Source: Shimia marina (lineage in GTDB: Bacteria > Pseudomonadota > Alphaproteobacteria > Rhodobacterales > Rhodobacteraceae). From it: a DNA stretch of 64,000 nt. The stretch's first letter is position 1, and the number at the start of each line of letters is the position of its first letter. Position numbers and translations under genes: made by a program. A model generated the notes under the pieces. That model saw only the letters and a program-made list of their open reading frames with translations. It was not told where the DNA came from and ran no database searches. The stretch lies in contig NZ_CYPW01000040.1 in NCBI RefSeq assembly GCF_001458175.1, positions 261,105 through 325,104 on the forward strand, written 5' to 3'. Below, piece after piece: positions 34,853 through 43,641 of the stretch.

Positions 34853-35332
34853 ATGTCCCGCTACATTCGCCCCAAGGTGCCCGGCGCGACGGTGTTTTTC
34901 ACCGTCAATCTGGCTGAACGGGGCGATGATTTGTTGGTCCGGCGTATTGATCGGCTTCGAGAGGCGGTGATCAAAACACATGCAGAGCGGCGGTTTTACA
35001 TCGATGCCTGGGTTGTGATGCCCGATCATATGCACGCCGTCTGGACTTTGCCGCCGGGGGACAGCGACTATGCGCGGCGGTGGCAAATCATCAAGGCGCG
35101 GTTTTCACGGGCTGTGCCCAAAGGGGTGCAACGCGATAGTCATGTGGCGCGGCGAGAACGCGCGGTGTGGCAGCGGCGGTTTTGGGAACATCATATTCGG
35201 GATCAAGAAAGCTACGCGGCGGCGATACGGTATTGCCATTTGAACCCAGTGAAACATGGGTTTGTTCAGCGTGCTGAGGATTGGCCGTATTCATCGGTGC
35301 ATCGCGACATAGCAGCAGGGCGATGGCCGTAG
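34853..35332 (+). CDS. REP-associated tyrosine transposase (RAYT)
   Basis: 159-residue Y1-type single-stranded DNA transposase of the IS200/IS605 superfamily, domesticated RAYT branch. The metal-binding HxH is in VVMPDHMHAVW (about residues 60-70), and the catalytic tyrosine region is AIRYCHLNPVKHGFV (about 125-139); WPYSSVH near the end is a further family landmark. The N terminus ATVFFTVNLAER is also typical. The TAG stop overlaps the first bases of a REP pair, the expected substrate of such enzymes. A site one mismatch away from the CtrA consensus lies at 34815-34830. RAYTs are kept as single genes and move or maintain REPs. Confidence 0.92.
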   Translation: MSRYIRPKVPGATVFFTVNLAERGDDLLVRRIDRLREAVIKTHAERRFYIDAWVVMPDHMHAVWTLPPGDSDYARRWQIIKARFSRAVPKGVQRDSHVARRERAVWQRRFWEHHIRDQESYAAAIRYCHLNPVKHGFVQRAEDWPYSSVHRDIAAGRWP

Positions 35333-35404
35333 GGTGCGCGGTTGCCGCGCACCGGTTTTGCATGCGGTCAGAAAGCGTGGTGCGCAGTGAATGCGCACCC
35401 TACG
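35329..35404. repeat. REP pair (BIME-like), copy 1
   Basis: 76-bp element: GTAG followed by a hairpin GGTGCGCGG-N3-CCGCGCACC-like unit, a variable centre, then GGTGCGCAGTGAATGCGCACC-type unit (two pieces: GGTGCGCA and TGCGCACC) ending CTACG. The ends are inverted (GTAGGGTGCGC against GCGCACCCTAC). Each REP starts with the GTAG tetranucleotide that RAYT enzymes recognise. It begins within the RAYT stop codon. Confidence 0.92.
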
Positions 35405-35409
35405 GTCTA

Positions 35410-35883
35410 TTAGCTATCGCTTCCTTTAGATTCTGGAGTTCCCTGGAGCGCGTCAATCAAATCGATTCCGAATACTTGCGTTCCAAAAGCCAAGAGCGCC
35501 AGAAGAGCAGATGTTACGAGCGTCGAGACAACACCAACTTTCAGTAAGCTCCAAAACGATCCTGCCTTTTTAATCCCGTGTACTGCATCCGAGACGGAGC
35601 CCTTAATTGCCTCTTGTTCAATGCCTGGGCGCTCATCCTCGACAAAGGAATTAGCAAAGCCGATCAAAATGTCTTGTGCATTCATGCGGTATCGTTCACA
35701 TGAATCCTCAGTTGACGTTGTTTCTGCAAAAGCGGCCTTTTCAGCGTTGTTTGGAGGCCGTTTGTTCTTTTCCTCAAAGTTTGTAGCCCAAGACCGTTTG
35801 TGGCGCTTATACAATGCGTAAGCTATGAGCCCTTCTACATCTTCATTGTCTTTGCCCGCCAGTAGGCTAAACATTGGATTCAT
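35410..35883 (-). CDS. Unknown protein with C-terminal membrane helix (cassette gene 2)
   Basis: 157 residues, no family I can name with confidence. N-terminal soluble part with VEGLIAYALYKRHKRSW (about 16-32), a motif I have seen in small accessory proteins of unknown function, an acidic middle and one strong C-terminal membrane segment (about 112-140) ending in a short acidic tail. Starts 3 nt after the stop of a 66-residue basic protein. Base composition is clearly more AT-rich than the flanks, and the pair lies between two REP copies, suggesting a transferred cassette. Confidence 0.75.
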   Translation of the reverse strand: MNPMFSLLAGKDNEDVEGLIAYALYKRHKRSWATNFEEKNKRPPNNAEKAAFAETTSTEDSCERYRMNAQDILIGFANSFVEDERPGIEQEAIKGSVSDAVHGIKKAGSFWSLLKVGVVSTLVTSALLALLAFGTQVFGIDLIDALQGTPESKGSDS

Positions 35884-35886
35884 AAA

Positions 35887-36087
35887 TCAATCCGCTTTCT
35901 CGGGGGGATTTAGCTCACGCAAAACTTTAGAAGCAGCTTTAAGCCCCTTTTTGTAAGTTCCACGGTTTACAGAAATCACATGTTGTCCAGTTGATCCATG
36001 CTGCGCACGACTTACGAACTTTCCGCTACGTCCGCTACGCTTCACAACGCGAAAAAACACGTCTTGATCACGTTTTATGGCTGTCAT
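35887..36087 (-). CDS. Small basic protein, unknown (cassette gene 1)
   Basis: 66 residues, 17 of them Lys or Arg. Reads like a small folded nucleic-acid-binding or partner protein with strands around FFRVVKRSGRSGKFVS and HVISVNRGTYKKGLKAA. No family recognised. First gene of a two-gene unit with the membrane-anchored protein downstream (3 nt). A 13-bp inverted repeat lies about 92 nt upstream. Confidence 0.7.
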   Translation of the reverse strand: MTAIKRDQDVFFRVVKRSGRSGKFVSRAQHGSTGQHVISVNRGTYKKGLKAASKVLRELNPPEKAD

Positions 36088-36394
36088 TGTTTTTCCTGCT
36101 GCTCTTCAGAAAGTTCATATAGTAGAAGCTATCCAAAGTCACTAGTGTAACCAGTTTCAGAAATTATGCTTAATTTTGTGTAATCGTTACATCCGGAGTT
36201 GAGCAAAGTTACTTGCAACGTTCTTTCAGTGTAAAGCCCTAATAGTGAGTAGTCTTGTATTTGCTCTCAGGAGTTCATGGCGCTGAGGTGATGGCAGGAA
36301 CCCACTAGCATTGAGCAAAATGTCGCCGGTGGGTACGGCCTCATGGGGGTGTTTTATTTCGTAGGTTACGCAGCGTTTGTGTGCCGCATCCGCC
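36088..36394. other. AT-rich upstream region of the two-gene cassette
   Basis: 307 nt without a gene. It contains the perfect inverted repeat TGTAA-TCG-TTACA (36179-36191), the palindrome CACTAGTG near 36139-36146 with an overlapping GTGTAACC half-site, and AT-rich promoter-like sequence. These could be operator sites for the cassette. The part nearest 36394 returns to high GC. Confidence 0.5.
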
Positions 36395-36470
36395 GTAGGG
36401 TGCGCGGTTTCCGCGCACCGTTTGCTCGTTTGGCCGGGTGGCGTGGTGCGCAGTGAATGCGCACCCTACG
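36395..36470. repeat. REP pair (BIME-like), copy 2
   Basis: 76 bp, same length and architecture as the copy at 35329-35404; both arms are identical apart from one loop base, while the central 20-odd bases differ. It ends directly against the stop codon of ettA (36471), so it also forms the 3' end of that gene's messenger. Confidence 0.92.
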
Positions 36471-38138
36471 TTAGCGGGTGAACTTTTTGTGCTTGAGGCG
36501 CTTGGGTTCCAGAGCATCCGGGCCCAGACGGCGTTTTTTGTCTTCTTCGTAGTCCTCAAAGTTGCCTTCGAACCATTCCACATGGGCGTCGCCTTCAAAG
36601 GCGAGGATGTGGGTACAGATACGGTCGAGGAAGAAGCGGTCGTGGGAGATGACCACGGCGCAGCCGGCGAAATCCACCAGCGCGTCTTCGAGCGCGCGGA
36701 GGGTTTCCACGTCCAGATCGTTGGTCGGTTCGTCGAGCAGAAGGACGTTGCCGCCTTCTTTCAAGAGGCGCGCCATGTGGACGCGGTTGCGTTCCCCACC
36801 CGACAGCAGGTTCAGTGGTTTCTGCTGGTCGCCGCCCTTGAAGTTGAAGGACGAACAGTAGGCGCGGGAGTTCACTTGCGCATCCCCCAGCTCGATGATC
36901 TCGGCGCCGCCGGAGATGGCTTCCCAAACGGTGTCTTTGTCGTTCAGATCATCGCGGGACTGGTCCACATAGCTGAGCTTCACGGTGTCGCCATATTCCA
37001 CAGTGCCCTGATCGGGCTGTTCCTGACCGGTGAGCATTTTGAAGAGCGTGGATTTACCGGCGCCGTTGGGGCCGATCACGCCGACAATCCCGCCCGGTGG
37101 CAGGGAGAATTCGAGGTTTTCGATCAGCTGCTTGTCGCCAAAGTGCTTGGACAGCCCGTTGACCTCGATCACCTTGGAGCCAAGGCGCGGGCCGTTTGGA
37201 ATGACGATCTGCGCGCGGGTGATTTTCTCGCGCTCAGACTGGCTGGCCAGATCGTTATAGGCGGCGATACGCGCTTTGGATTTGGCCTGACGGGCTTTCT
37301 GACCCTGACGCATCCACTCAAGTTCACGCTCAAGCGTTTTCTGCTTGGATTTGTCTTCGCGGGCTTCCTGCTCCAGACGTTTGGCTTTCTGCTCCAGCCA
37401 TGCGGAGTAGTTGCCCTCATACGGAATCCCGCGGCCGCGGTCGAGTTCGAGGATCCAGCCGGTGATGTCATCGAGGAAGTAGCGGTCGTGAGTGACGCAG
37501 AGGATGGTGCCTTTGTAGTCGATCAGGTGCTGTTGCAGCCAGGCGATGGTTTCCGCATCCAGGTGGTTGGTCGGTTCGTCAAGCAGCAGCATGTCGGGCG
37601 CTTCCAGCAGCAGTTTGCAGAGCGCGACACGGCGTTTCTCACCACCGGAGAGGTCAGCGATATTGGCGTCATCAGGCGGGCAACGCAGGGCCTCCATGGA
37701 GATGTCGACCTGACTGTCCAGATCCCAGAGGTTTTCGCTGTCGATGGCGTCCTGAAGGACGGTCATCTCTTCCATCAGCTCGTCGGTGTAGTTCTCCGCC
37801 ATTTCGATGGCGATGGCGTTGAACCGATCAACTTTGTCTTTCTTTTCCTTCACGCCGAGCATGACGTTTTCACGCACGGAGAGGCTGTCATCCAGCTGCG
37901 GCTCCTGTGGCAGGTAGCCCACGCGCGCGCCTTCTGCGGACCACGCCTCACCGGTGAAGTCTTTGTCCAGACCGGCCATGATCTTCATCAGGGTGGATTT
38001 ACCAGCGCCGTTGACGCCGACCACACCAATTTTCACGCCCGGAAGGAAGGACAGGTGGATGTTTTCAAAACATTTTTTACCACCGGGGTAGGTCTTGGAC
38101 ACACCCTGCATGTGGTAGACATATTGATAAGATGCCAT
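36471..38138 (-). CDS. ettA: Energy-dependent translational throttle protein (ABC-F)
   Basis: Soluble ABC-F protein of 555 residues acting at the ribosomal E site to gate translation by ATP/ADP status. Two ABC domains: Walker [13 protein letters not shown] and [12 protein letters not shown], signatures LSGGEKRRV and LSGGERNRV, Walker [13 protein letters not shown] and [12 protein letters not shown]. The linker is rich in Lys/Glu/Arg (about 240-300), the P-site tRNA interaction motif of ABC-F proteins. Length and ends ([20 protein letters not shown] start; RLKHKKFTR end) match EttA. Confidence 0.96.
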   Translation of the reverse strand: MASYQYVYHMQGVSKTYPGGKKCFENIHLSFLPGVKIGVVGVNGAGKSTLMKIMAGLDKDFTGEAWSAEGARVGYLPQEPQLDDSLSVRENVMLGVKEKKDKVDRFNAIAIEMAENYTDELMEEMTVLQDAIDSENLWDLDSQVDISMEALRCPPDDANIADLSGGEKRRVALCKLLLEAPDMLLLDEPTNHLDAETIAWLQQHLIDYKGTILCVTHDRYFLDDITGWILELDRGRGIPYEGNYSAWLEQKAKRLEQEAREDKSKQKTLERELEWMRQGQKARQAKSKARIAAYNDLASQSEREKITRAQIVIPNGPRLGSKVIEVNGLSKHFGDKQLIENLEFSLPPGGIVGVIGPNGAGKSTLFKMLTGQEQPDQGTVEYGDTVKLSYVDQSRDDLNDKDTVWEAISGGAEIIELGDAQVNSRAYCSSFNFKGGDQQKPLNLLSGGERNRVHMARLLKEGGNVLLLDEPTNDLDVETLRALEDALVDFAGCAVVISHDRFFLDRICTHILAFEGDAHVEWFEGNFEDYEEDKKRRLGPDALEPKRLKHKKFTR

Positions 38139-38301
38139 GGGAGCCGACTCCGTTCGCCAAAATCACGTTAGAGCGTGTGATAGCGGAGGGCGGGGGCGGG
38201 GGCAATGGAGGTTGGGAGATAGGACGTGGCAAGTCCTTTGCTGCCGGAGAGCTTATCGGGTATTTTCGCTAAATCCTGTTCGACTATTTAATGGAAGTGA
38301 C

Positions 38302-38799
38302 ATGGCGACTTGTATCGATTGCAAAAAGAAAATTAACGAAATTAACAATTACAAGGGGCGTTGTGGTAGTTGTCACGCTGCTATGCTGAACCAAGATCTT
38401 CCAGAGCATTTGAAACTGAAAAAGCCTGATAGGTTTTCCGCCGATGATTTTGCGGGGCATTTGAGCCGAAAAGGCGGAATGGTTGTGACTACAGAAGCTC
38501 AGGTCGATTTTCCTATCGCTGAGCGTTGCGGCATTGTGAGCTCTGAAGTGGTCGTTGGTATGAACGTACTTAAAGACTTTATGACAGGGGTCCGAAATGT
38601 CGTTGGTGGGCGGACAGGTAACGTTCAAAAGGTGTTACGGGATATTCGATTGCAGGCAATTGAGGAACTAAAAGACGAGGCTGCAGAGCTTGGAGCAGAT
38701 GCGGTTATCGCAGTGAGCTTAGACTACAACGAAATTGGTGCCACAGGAAGCACGATGCTAATGTTGGTTGCCCACGGTACCGCAGTAAAGCGGAAGTGA
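38302..38799 (+). CDS. YbjQ/UPF0145-type protein with N-terminal zinc ribbon
   Basis: 165 residues from ATG 38302. N-terminal CxxC pairs (CIDCKKK and CGSCHAA, about 4-23) look like a zinc ribbon. The C-terminal domain (about 60-165) has GIVSSEVVVGMNVLKDF and ELGADAVIAVSLDYNEIG, the pentameric YbjQ (heavy-metal-binding-like) fold. Function of the family is not established. More AT-rich than its neighbours, so possibly acquired. Confidence 0.85.
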   Translation: MATCIDCKKKINEINNYKGRCGSCHAAMLNQDLPEHLKLKKPDRFSADDFAGHLSRKGGMVVTTEAQVDFPIAERCGIVSSEVVVGMNVLKDFMTGVRNVVGGRTGNVQKVLRDIRLQAIEELKDEAAELGADAVIAVSLDYNEIGATGSTMLMLVAHGTAVKRK

Positions 38800-38959
38800 G
38801 CAAGGACGAAGGTAGAACATGAAGGTGGCCGAGTTCGATGTGCGCTTCACCTTCTGGGACCTTGCTGAGCAAGGCCCTTTCTGCCAGTGGGGCACTTCCA
38901 AAGCTTTGCTTTGGCATAGGAACCATTGACCTTCCCCTCACAAAAGCCCACTAAACCTC

Positions 38960-39565
38960 GTGCCTTACGGATTGCCATATGTTGCGCGGGGTCAGACGAT
39001 TGGCCTGTTGGGAGGATCGTTTGATCCGCCTCACGCGGGCCATGTGCATCTGACGCGGGAGGCGATGAAGCGGTTTGGGCTGGATCGGGTCTGGTGGCTG
39101 GTGAGCCCCGGCAATCCTCTTAAGGCGCGCGGCCCGGCGGCGTTGGCGCGACGGATGGCGGCGGCGCGGGCGATCATGGATCACCCCCGTGTGCATGTCA
39201 GCGATTTTGAGGCGCAGGCTGGCACGCGGTATACGGCAGAGACCCTTGCGCTTTTGCAGAAGAGTTGCCCGCAGGCGCGGTTTGTCTGGCTGATGGGGGC
39301 GGATAATCTGGCGCAGTTTCATCGCTGGCGCGACTGGGAGGAAATCATGGCGCGGGTGCCGGTGGGGGTTCTGGCGCGGCCCGGAGACCGGCTTGAGGCG
39401 CGTCATGCCAAGGCCGCGCAGGTGTTTCACAAGGCCCGTCTGCACCCCGCTCAGAACCGGCTGCTGAGTCGCAAAGCGGCGCCTGTCTGGGGCTTTGCCA
39501 ATATGCCCATGCGCGCCATCAGCTCCACTGAGATCAGAAAAAACGGCGCTTGGACAACGAGTTAA
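38960..39565 (+). CDS. nadD: Nicotinate-nucleotide adenylyltransferase
   Basis: NAD biosynthesis enzyme joining nicotinate mononucleotide with ATP. 201 residues, GTG start. [21 protein letters not shown] (about 15-35) is the nucleotidyltransferase GxFxPxHxGH signature, [10 protein letters not shown] follows, [13 protein letters not shown] is typical of NadD, and the C-terminal RAISSTEIR carries the ISSTxIR motif. The ribosome site is weak. Single gene with no rsfS next to it. Confidence 0.94.
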   Translation: MPYGLPYVARGQTIGLLGGSFDPPHAGHVHLTREAMKRFGLDRVWWLVSPGNPLKARGPAALARRMAAARAIMDHPRVHVSDFEAQAGTRYTAETLALLQKSCPQARFVWLMGADNLAQFHRWRDWEEIMARVPVGVLARPGDRLEARHAKAAQVFHKARLHPAQNRLLSRKAAPVWGFANMPMRAISSTEIRKNGAWTTS

Positions 39566-39573
39566 GTGTTTTT

Positions 39574-39596
39574 CGTGGCGCGCAGTGAACGGCGCT
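39574..39596. repeat. Possible decayed REP fragment after nadD
   Basis: CGTGGCGCGCAGTGAACG at the start of this stretch matches the second half of the two REP pairs (CGTGGTGCGCAGTGAATG) at 16 of 18 positions, but the closing arm and CTAC end are lost. Confidence 0.4.
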
Positions 39597-39803
39597 GTGG
39601 CTGTAAGCAACAATTAACGCAACTTTCCTAGGGTCAGTCTCGCAGGACTGGGCTGTCTTGGGCGCGTGGCGCTTGGGATACGGCCAGCGGTGTTCCGTTT
39701 CTGGGCAAGCCGCTGTGGCGTTTCTTGGATGGCCTCCTGACCGAGATGACAACAGCACCTCCACTCAGGTGCCTTATTGGGGGCCGCACTGCGGAACTGG
39801 GCG

Positions 39804-41558
39804 ATGGCCTTTATTGTGAACTTTCTGACGCGTCTGCTGGACCGTTTTTTTGGTTTTTCGATCATGGGGCGGCTGCTGCTGCCGATTGTCGGATGTATCG
39901 TTGTGTTCTTTGCCAGCTCCACCGTGTGGTGGATGAATCTTCAAACCACCACCTATCAGCACGCGTTTGAAAGCGAGTTGGAGATGGCGCAGACCTTTAT
40001 GGCGCCTCCGGTGGCGGCGGCTGTCTGGGATTTCAACACCGATGGGGCCAATGGCGCCATTGCGGGCATTGTTGAGATGGAAGACGCGCTGTTTGCCAAA
40101 GTGTTCGTGGATGGGGACGCTTTTGCCGAAGTGGTTGTGAAAGGCGATGACGCCACGGCCTGGAACGCGCAGATTGCGGAAATTCTGGCGATGGAAGAGG
40201 CCAGCGCGCGGCTGTTTGTCGGGGATGTGGAGTTCATCAAATTCCCGGTCAATCACACCGACGGCACGGTTGTTGGGGAGATGGTGATTGGCTTCGATCT
40301 GACCCGTGTGGCGACGGCTGTGAACCAGCTGTATCTGCAGTCCCTGATTGTGGGGGTGGCGATGGTTCTGGTTATGGCCTTCATCGTTTACATCATCGCG
40401 GCGAGTGTGACCCGGCCTCTGGGCGGCATCATTGAGCGCATTGATGCGCTGCGTGAAGGGGATACCGCGAGCGAGGTGCCAAGTGATACGCGCAAAGATC
40501 AGCTGGGCCGACTGGCACGTGCGGTGACGGAGTTTGTACAGACCATCAAGGCCAATAAGGCACTGGAAGAGCAATCCCAAGAGACTGCACGGGCGCAATC
40601 CGAAGTGGTTGGCGAACTGGCAGATGGTCTGAACCAATTGGCACAGGGGCAGTTGAGCCATCGCATAACCACCGCATTCGGGGAGGATTATGAGATGCTG
40701 CGGGCTGATTTCAACAAGACCGCAGAGGCGCTTGATGATGTGATTGGCCGGGTGCTTGGTACGATTTCGCAGATCGAGGGTGAGACCGGTTCTATGGCGG
40801 AAGGCACGCAGAACCTGGCGAAACGCACCGAAAATCAGGCGGCCACGCTTGAGGAAACCGCCGCCGCGATCAGCCAGATCACCGATAGCGTGCAGAGCGC
40901 CTCCGATCAGACCAAATCGGTGGAAAACACCGTGGATGCCACCAAATCCGAGGCGCTGCGCGGCGGGGAAATCGTCAAGAGCGCCGTGGATGCGATGCAG
41001 GATATCAAAGACAGCGCAGGCAAGATCAGTGAGATCAACCGCGTGATCGAGGATATTTCCTTCCAGACCAACCTGCTTGCGCTGAACGCTGGCGTGGAAG
41101 CCGCGCGTGCGGGGGACAGTGGTCGTGGTTTTGCGGTTGTGGCCTCTGAGGTGCGCTCACTGGCGCTGCGCTCTGCGACCAGCGCCCATGAGATCAAGGA
41201 ATTGATCGATACCTCCGCCGATCAGGTGGAAGTGGGCGTGGATCTTGTGGATCAGGCCGGTAAGGCGATTGAGGAAATCATCACCAAAATCCAGGACGTA
41301 AGCACGCTGGCTGTGCAGATTGCCGAAAGCTCTCGTGATCAGGCAACCGCGATCACCGAGATCAACTCTGGTGTGATGGATCTGGACCGCGTGACACAGC
41401 AGAACGCCGCTTTGGTGGATCGCTCCAGCGCGCAGGGGCGTGCGCTTCAGGAGGCCGCCAGCGAGCTGGCGGAACTGGTGGCGGGGTTCCGCCCCTCCAC
41501 GGCGGTTGAGACGATGACCGAGGATGCTGAGGAGATCAGTTTCCAGCGGTCTGCGTAA
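39804..41558 (+). CDS. Methyl-accepting chemotaxis protein
   Basis: Chemoreceptor of 584 residues. N-terminal membrane helix (about 22-44), a periplasmic sensor domain of about 130 residues resembling dCache/sCache-like folds (MAPPVAAAVWDFNTDGANGAI), second helix (about 180-203, with TRPLGGIIERIDALREGD of a HAMP domain), then a long cytoplasmic coiled coil. The hairpin tip signalling sequence EDISFQTNLLALNAGVEAARAG is intact (pieces: ISFQTNLLALNA, VEAARAG). Lacks an NWETF-like C-terminal pentapeptide for methylation enzymes. A site one mismatch from the CtrA consensus lies at 39603-39618. Ligand unknown. Confidence 0.95.
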   Translation: MAFIVNFLTRLLDRFFGFSIMGRLLLPIVGCIVVFFASSTVWWMNLQTTTYQHAFESELEMAQTFMAPPVAAAVWDFNTDGANGAIAGIVEMEDALFAKVFVDGDAFAEVVVKGDDATAWNAQIAEILAMEEASARLFVGDVEFIKFPVNHTDGTVVGEMVIGFDLTRVATAVNQLYLQSLIVGVAMVLVMAFIVYIIAASVTRPLGGIIERIDALREGDTASEVPSDTRKDQLGRLARAVTEFVQTIKANKALEEQSQETARAQSEVVGELADGLNQLAQGQLSHRITTAFGEDYEMLRADFNKTAEALDDVIGRVLGTISQIEGETGSMAEGTQNLAKRTENQAATLEETAAAISQITDSVQSASDQTKSVENTVDATKSEALRGGEIVKSAVDAMQDIKDSAGKISEINRVIEDISFQTNLLALNAGVEAARAGDSGRGFAVVASEVRSLALRSATSAHEIKELIDTSADQVEVGVDLVDQAGKAIEEIITKIQDVSTLAVQIAESSRDQATAITEINSGVMDLDRVTQQNAALVDRSSAQGRALQEAASELAELVAGFRPSTAVETMTEDAEEISFQRSA

Positions 41559-41568
41559 AACGGATGTG

Positions 41569-41598
41569 ACCGGGGCGTTTGGGCGCCCCGGTTTTTTT
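41569..41598 (+). terminator. Terminator of the chemoreceptor gene
   Basis: 9-bp stem (41569-41577 with 41584-41592), 6-nt loop, followed by a run of T residues. Confidence 0.92.
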
Positions 41599-41689
41599 CT
41601 GCTCCAGAAGGGAGGTTGTGAGATGCCTGAGAGCTTTGTCTATTGGCCTATTTGTGCGGCGCGTCGGGTGCGGCAGATCGGGGCGGCTC

Positions 41690-41830
41690 ATGAGTAAGCG
41701 CATTCAGGTCTTTTGTGCGTTGACGTTTTTGTCGGCGATGGCGCTTGCCGCCACCGGATGGGCAGGTGCCGATATGGGCGCGGCCTTGACACCAAGCGCG
41801 CTGTTTCCTCCGCAAGTGGACGCGCAATAG
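41690..41830 (+). CDS. Possible small exported peptide
   Basis: 46 residues: MSKRIQVFCALTFLSAMALA is a good signal peptide, followed by a short Ala-rich tail ending PPQVDAQ. It lies at the border of the polysaccharide locus, convergent with the GH16 gene. No family and only weak evidence of a ribosome site, so it may be spurious. Confidence 0.35.
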   Translation: MSKRIQVFCALTFLSAMALAATGWAGADMGAALTPSALFPPQVDAQ

Positions 41831-41843
41831 GACAGGGTGACGC

Positions 41844-42665
41844 CTATGAGCCGGGGTGGGTCTCTAGCCCGCTCTGAGGCTGGGATGTACGTGGGGTTTT
41901 GGCGGGTGTGAAGGACATGTGGCCCACAAAGGCTTTGGCATGGGTGCCCGTCTGGGCCGTGCCAGCCCAGTGCGTCAGCGGGGTATCGGCGGCCCAGAGA
42001 TTGGCAAAAAGAAACCCCGGCACTTTGGGCAGAGGGGCTTCCTCCTCGGTCACCTCAAATAGCAGCGTACCATCCACATACCAGCGCAGGCGGTCGGGCA
42101 ACCAGTCAAAGGCATAGCTGCGCAGCGTTTGAGCCGCGTCAAAGCCCAGATCCACTTTGCGATCATAGAGTTTGCCATCGACAAACCACGCGATGTTGAG
42201 GCGGGTGGTGTCCTGACCGAGAAATTCGATGTCGATTTCATCGTGGCGGGTGCCATAATGCGGGCCGGTGTAGGTGAAAAAACCTGTGACCAATCCGGCG
42301 CCTTTGGCCGGGCGGATGCTGGCCTCATAGCGGCCAAAATGGGTGCGCTCCTTGTGACGTAACGAGGCCCCAAGAAAACGGTTTTTGGCGTTGTCTTGCG
42401 GCGCGAGTGTCAGGTGCAGCCCTTTGTCGATATGTAGATTGTCGCGCGACCAGTCCGTGTCAAAAAACGGATGGGAAAACCTGTAGTGCGCGATGGCCCA
42501 ATGTCTGTGCCAGTCTGGTGTAATGGGCTTTTCAAATGTTTCCAGAAGTGTGGGCCGCGGTGCCAGCACGGCACCCGGCTCTGCGGGAGCAGTGGTTGCG
42601 AATGCCAAGCAGATAGCCACAAAGAGCCCACAGCGCGCGCTGCGGTTTGCGTGTGATTTTCCCAT
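41844..42665 (-). CDS. Exported GH16 family beta-glucanase
   Basis: 273 residues with a signal peptide (about 10-28, ending APAEP). The GH16 catalytic motif HDEIDIEFLGQD (about 140-151) contains the nucleophile and acid/base glutamates (E-I-D-I-E spacing of lichenases/laminarinases). LRWYVDGTLLFEV and GFLFANLWAA are further jelly-roll landmarks. GH16 enzymes of this type cut beta-1,3-1,4 or beta-1,3 glucans, or the succinoglycan-like backbones (ExoK/ExsH). Next to a processive beta-glucan-type synthase, a role in trimming or releasing the polymer is likely. A perfect CtrA-type site lies 28 nt upstream. Confidence 0.9.
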   Translation of the reverse strand: MGKSHANRSARCGLFVAICLAFATTAPAEPGAVLAPRPTLLETFEKPITPDWHRHWAIAHYRFSHPFFDTDWSRDNLHIDKGLHLTLAPQDNAKNRFLGASLRHKERTHFGRYEASIRPAKGAGLVTGFFTYTGPHYGTRHDEIDIEFLGQDTTRLNIAWFVDGKLYDRKVDLGFDAAQTLRSYAFDWLPDRLRWYVDGTLLFEVTEEEAPLPKVPGFLFANLWAADTPLTHWAGTAQTGTHAKAFVGHMSFTPAKTPRTSQPQSGLETHPGS

Positions 42666-42692
42666 GTTTCAGGTCCCCACCCGATATCACGG

Positions 42693-42708
42693 TTAACCTT
42701 CTGTTAAC
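42693..42708. promoter_or_regulatory. CtrA-type binding site upstream of the GH16 gene
   Basis: TTAACCTTCTGTTAAC: exactly TTAA-N7-TTAAC, the consensus of the alphaproteobacterial cell-cycle/motility regulator CtrA. It is 28-43 nt upstream of the GH16 start, a promoter position. The site also contains GTTAAC/GGTTAACC self-symmetry. Confidence 0.6.
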
Positions 42709-42949
42709 CATGATCCAGTGAGAGGATTTAAATTGGGCTGGGGCAAGTGAAAAAGGGTTAAGTGGTTAATGATTGCGCCGAAGAGCCGCCCAGCGAACCG
42801 TATGGCGCGCTAGGGGCTGACTTCATCGGGAAACTGGGGGCAGGAGGCTGGAGCAGTTTGCGTCTGAGTTGAAGCGCTTATTCGCGGCCTTTCTCATACG
42901 GTCGAACGCGAAAGGCGATCTGATTGGCTCACATACAACGCAAGGTGCT

Positions 42950-43492
42950 TTAAGGGCAGGTCTTGGCTTCGATTGTGACACGGCGGTTGCGGCGGGAATT
43001 TGAGGGGATGTCTGGCAAAGGCAGCGTTTCGCCCAAAGAGCGCACGTCGAGAATGCGGCTCTTATCGGTGAGGCTGATCTTGAGCGCCTCGGCAACAGCC
43101 TCTGCGCGTCGGAGCGCAAGCGCCTGATTGGCCTGCGCGCTGCCAATCGTGTCTGAATGCCCGGTCAGCCGCAGGCAGGCTGTGCGCATGGGGGTGCTTT
43201 CCAATACGGCGGCCACTGTGGCCAGTTTGACTTTGGCAGTGTCATCCAGCCGGGCCCCACCGGAGGGAAAGAAAATATGACTTTCCTCAATATCATCAGG
43301 CAGAGCGCTGGCAGCGGGTGTTTGCGCCGCTGGCACCGGCTCTGAGGTGAGCAGGGGGCAACTTTCCGCTGGAACGCCATAGGCGGCCTGCATCTGGCTA
43401 CAGATTTCATCAGGAGATAGCGCCCAAGCGCCGGGCGTAGAGAGCAGACCACACAGCCCCAGTGCGATGGGGCGAAAACCAAAAAACCGCAT
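42950..43492 (-). CDS. OmpA-family exported protein
   Basis: 180 residues from ATG 43492 (GAGGAG 7 nt upstream; longer in-frame extensions ignored). Signal peptide to about residue 24 (GAWA), a short linker with a cysteine pair, then an OmpA C-terminal-like domain (about 68-178): FFPSGGARLDD, LRLTGHSDTIGS, NQALALRRAEAVAEAL and NRRVTIE. This domain binds peptidoglycan in related proteins. No beta-barrel part, so a periplasmic anchor or adaptor. Divergent from the acyltransferase that opens the polysaccharide operon. Confidence 0.9.
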   Translation of the reverse strand: MRFFGFRPIALGLCGLLSTPGAWALSPDEICSQMQAAYGVPAESCPLLTSEPVPAAQTPAASALPDDIEESHIFFPSGGARLDDTAKVKLATVAAVLESTPMRTACLRLTGHSDTIGSAQANQALALRRAEAVAEALKISLTDKSRILDVRSLGETLPLPDIPSNSRRNRRVTIEAKTCP

Positions 43493-43641
43493 AACAAAAC
43501 TCCTCACCCTAAAAAGGCTATGGGCGAGGGGTTTATTTTTTCTAAATCGCACTTGGGACCCTTCATCAATTTTCTTTACCATTTGTTGAAGATTGGTTGC
43601 CATCATGTTCTGGTATTGTTCGTTTGGTGTTGGTGGTCTGC

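Noticed and set aside
36438..38171. 577-codon frame antisense to ettA
   Set aside because: Gly/Val/Phe-rich shadow of a textbook ABC-F gene.
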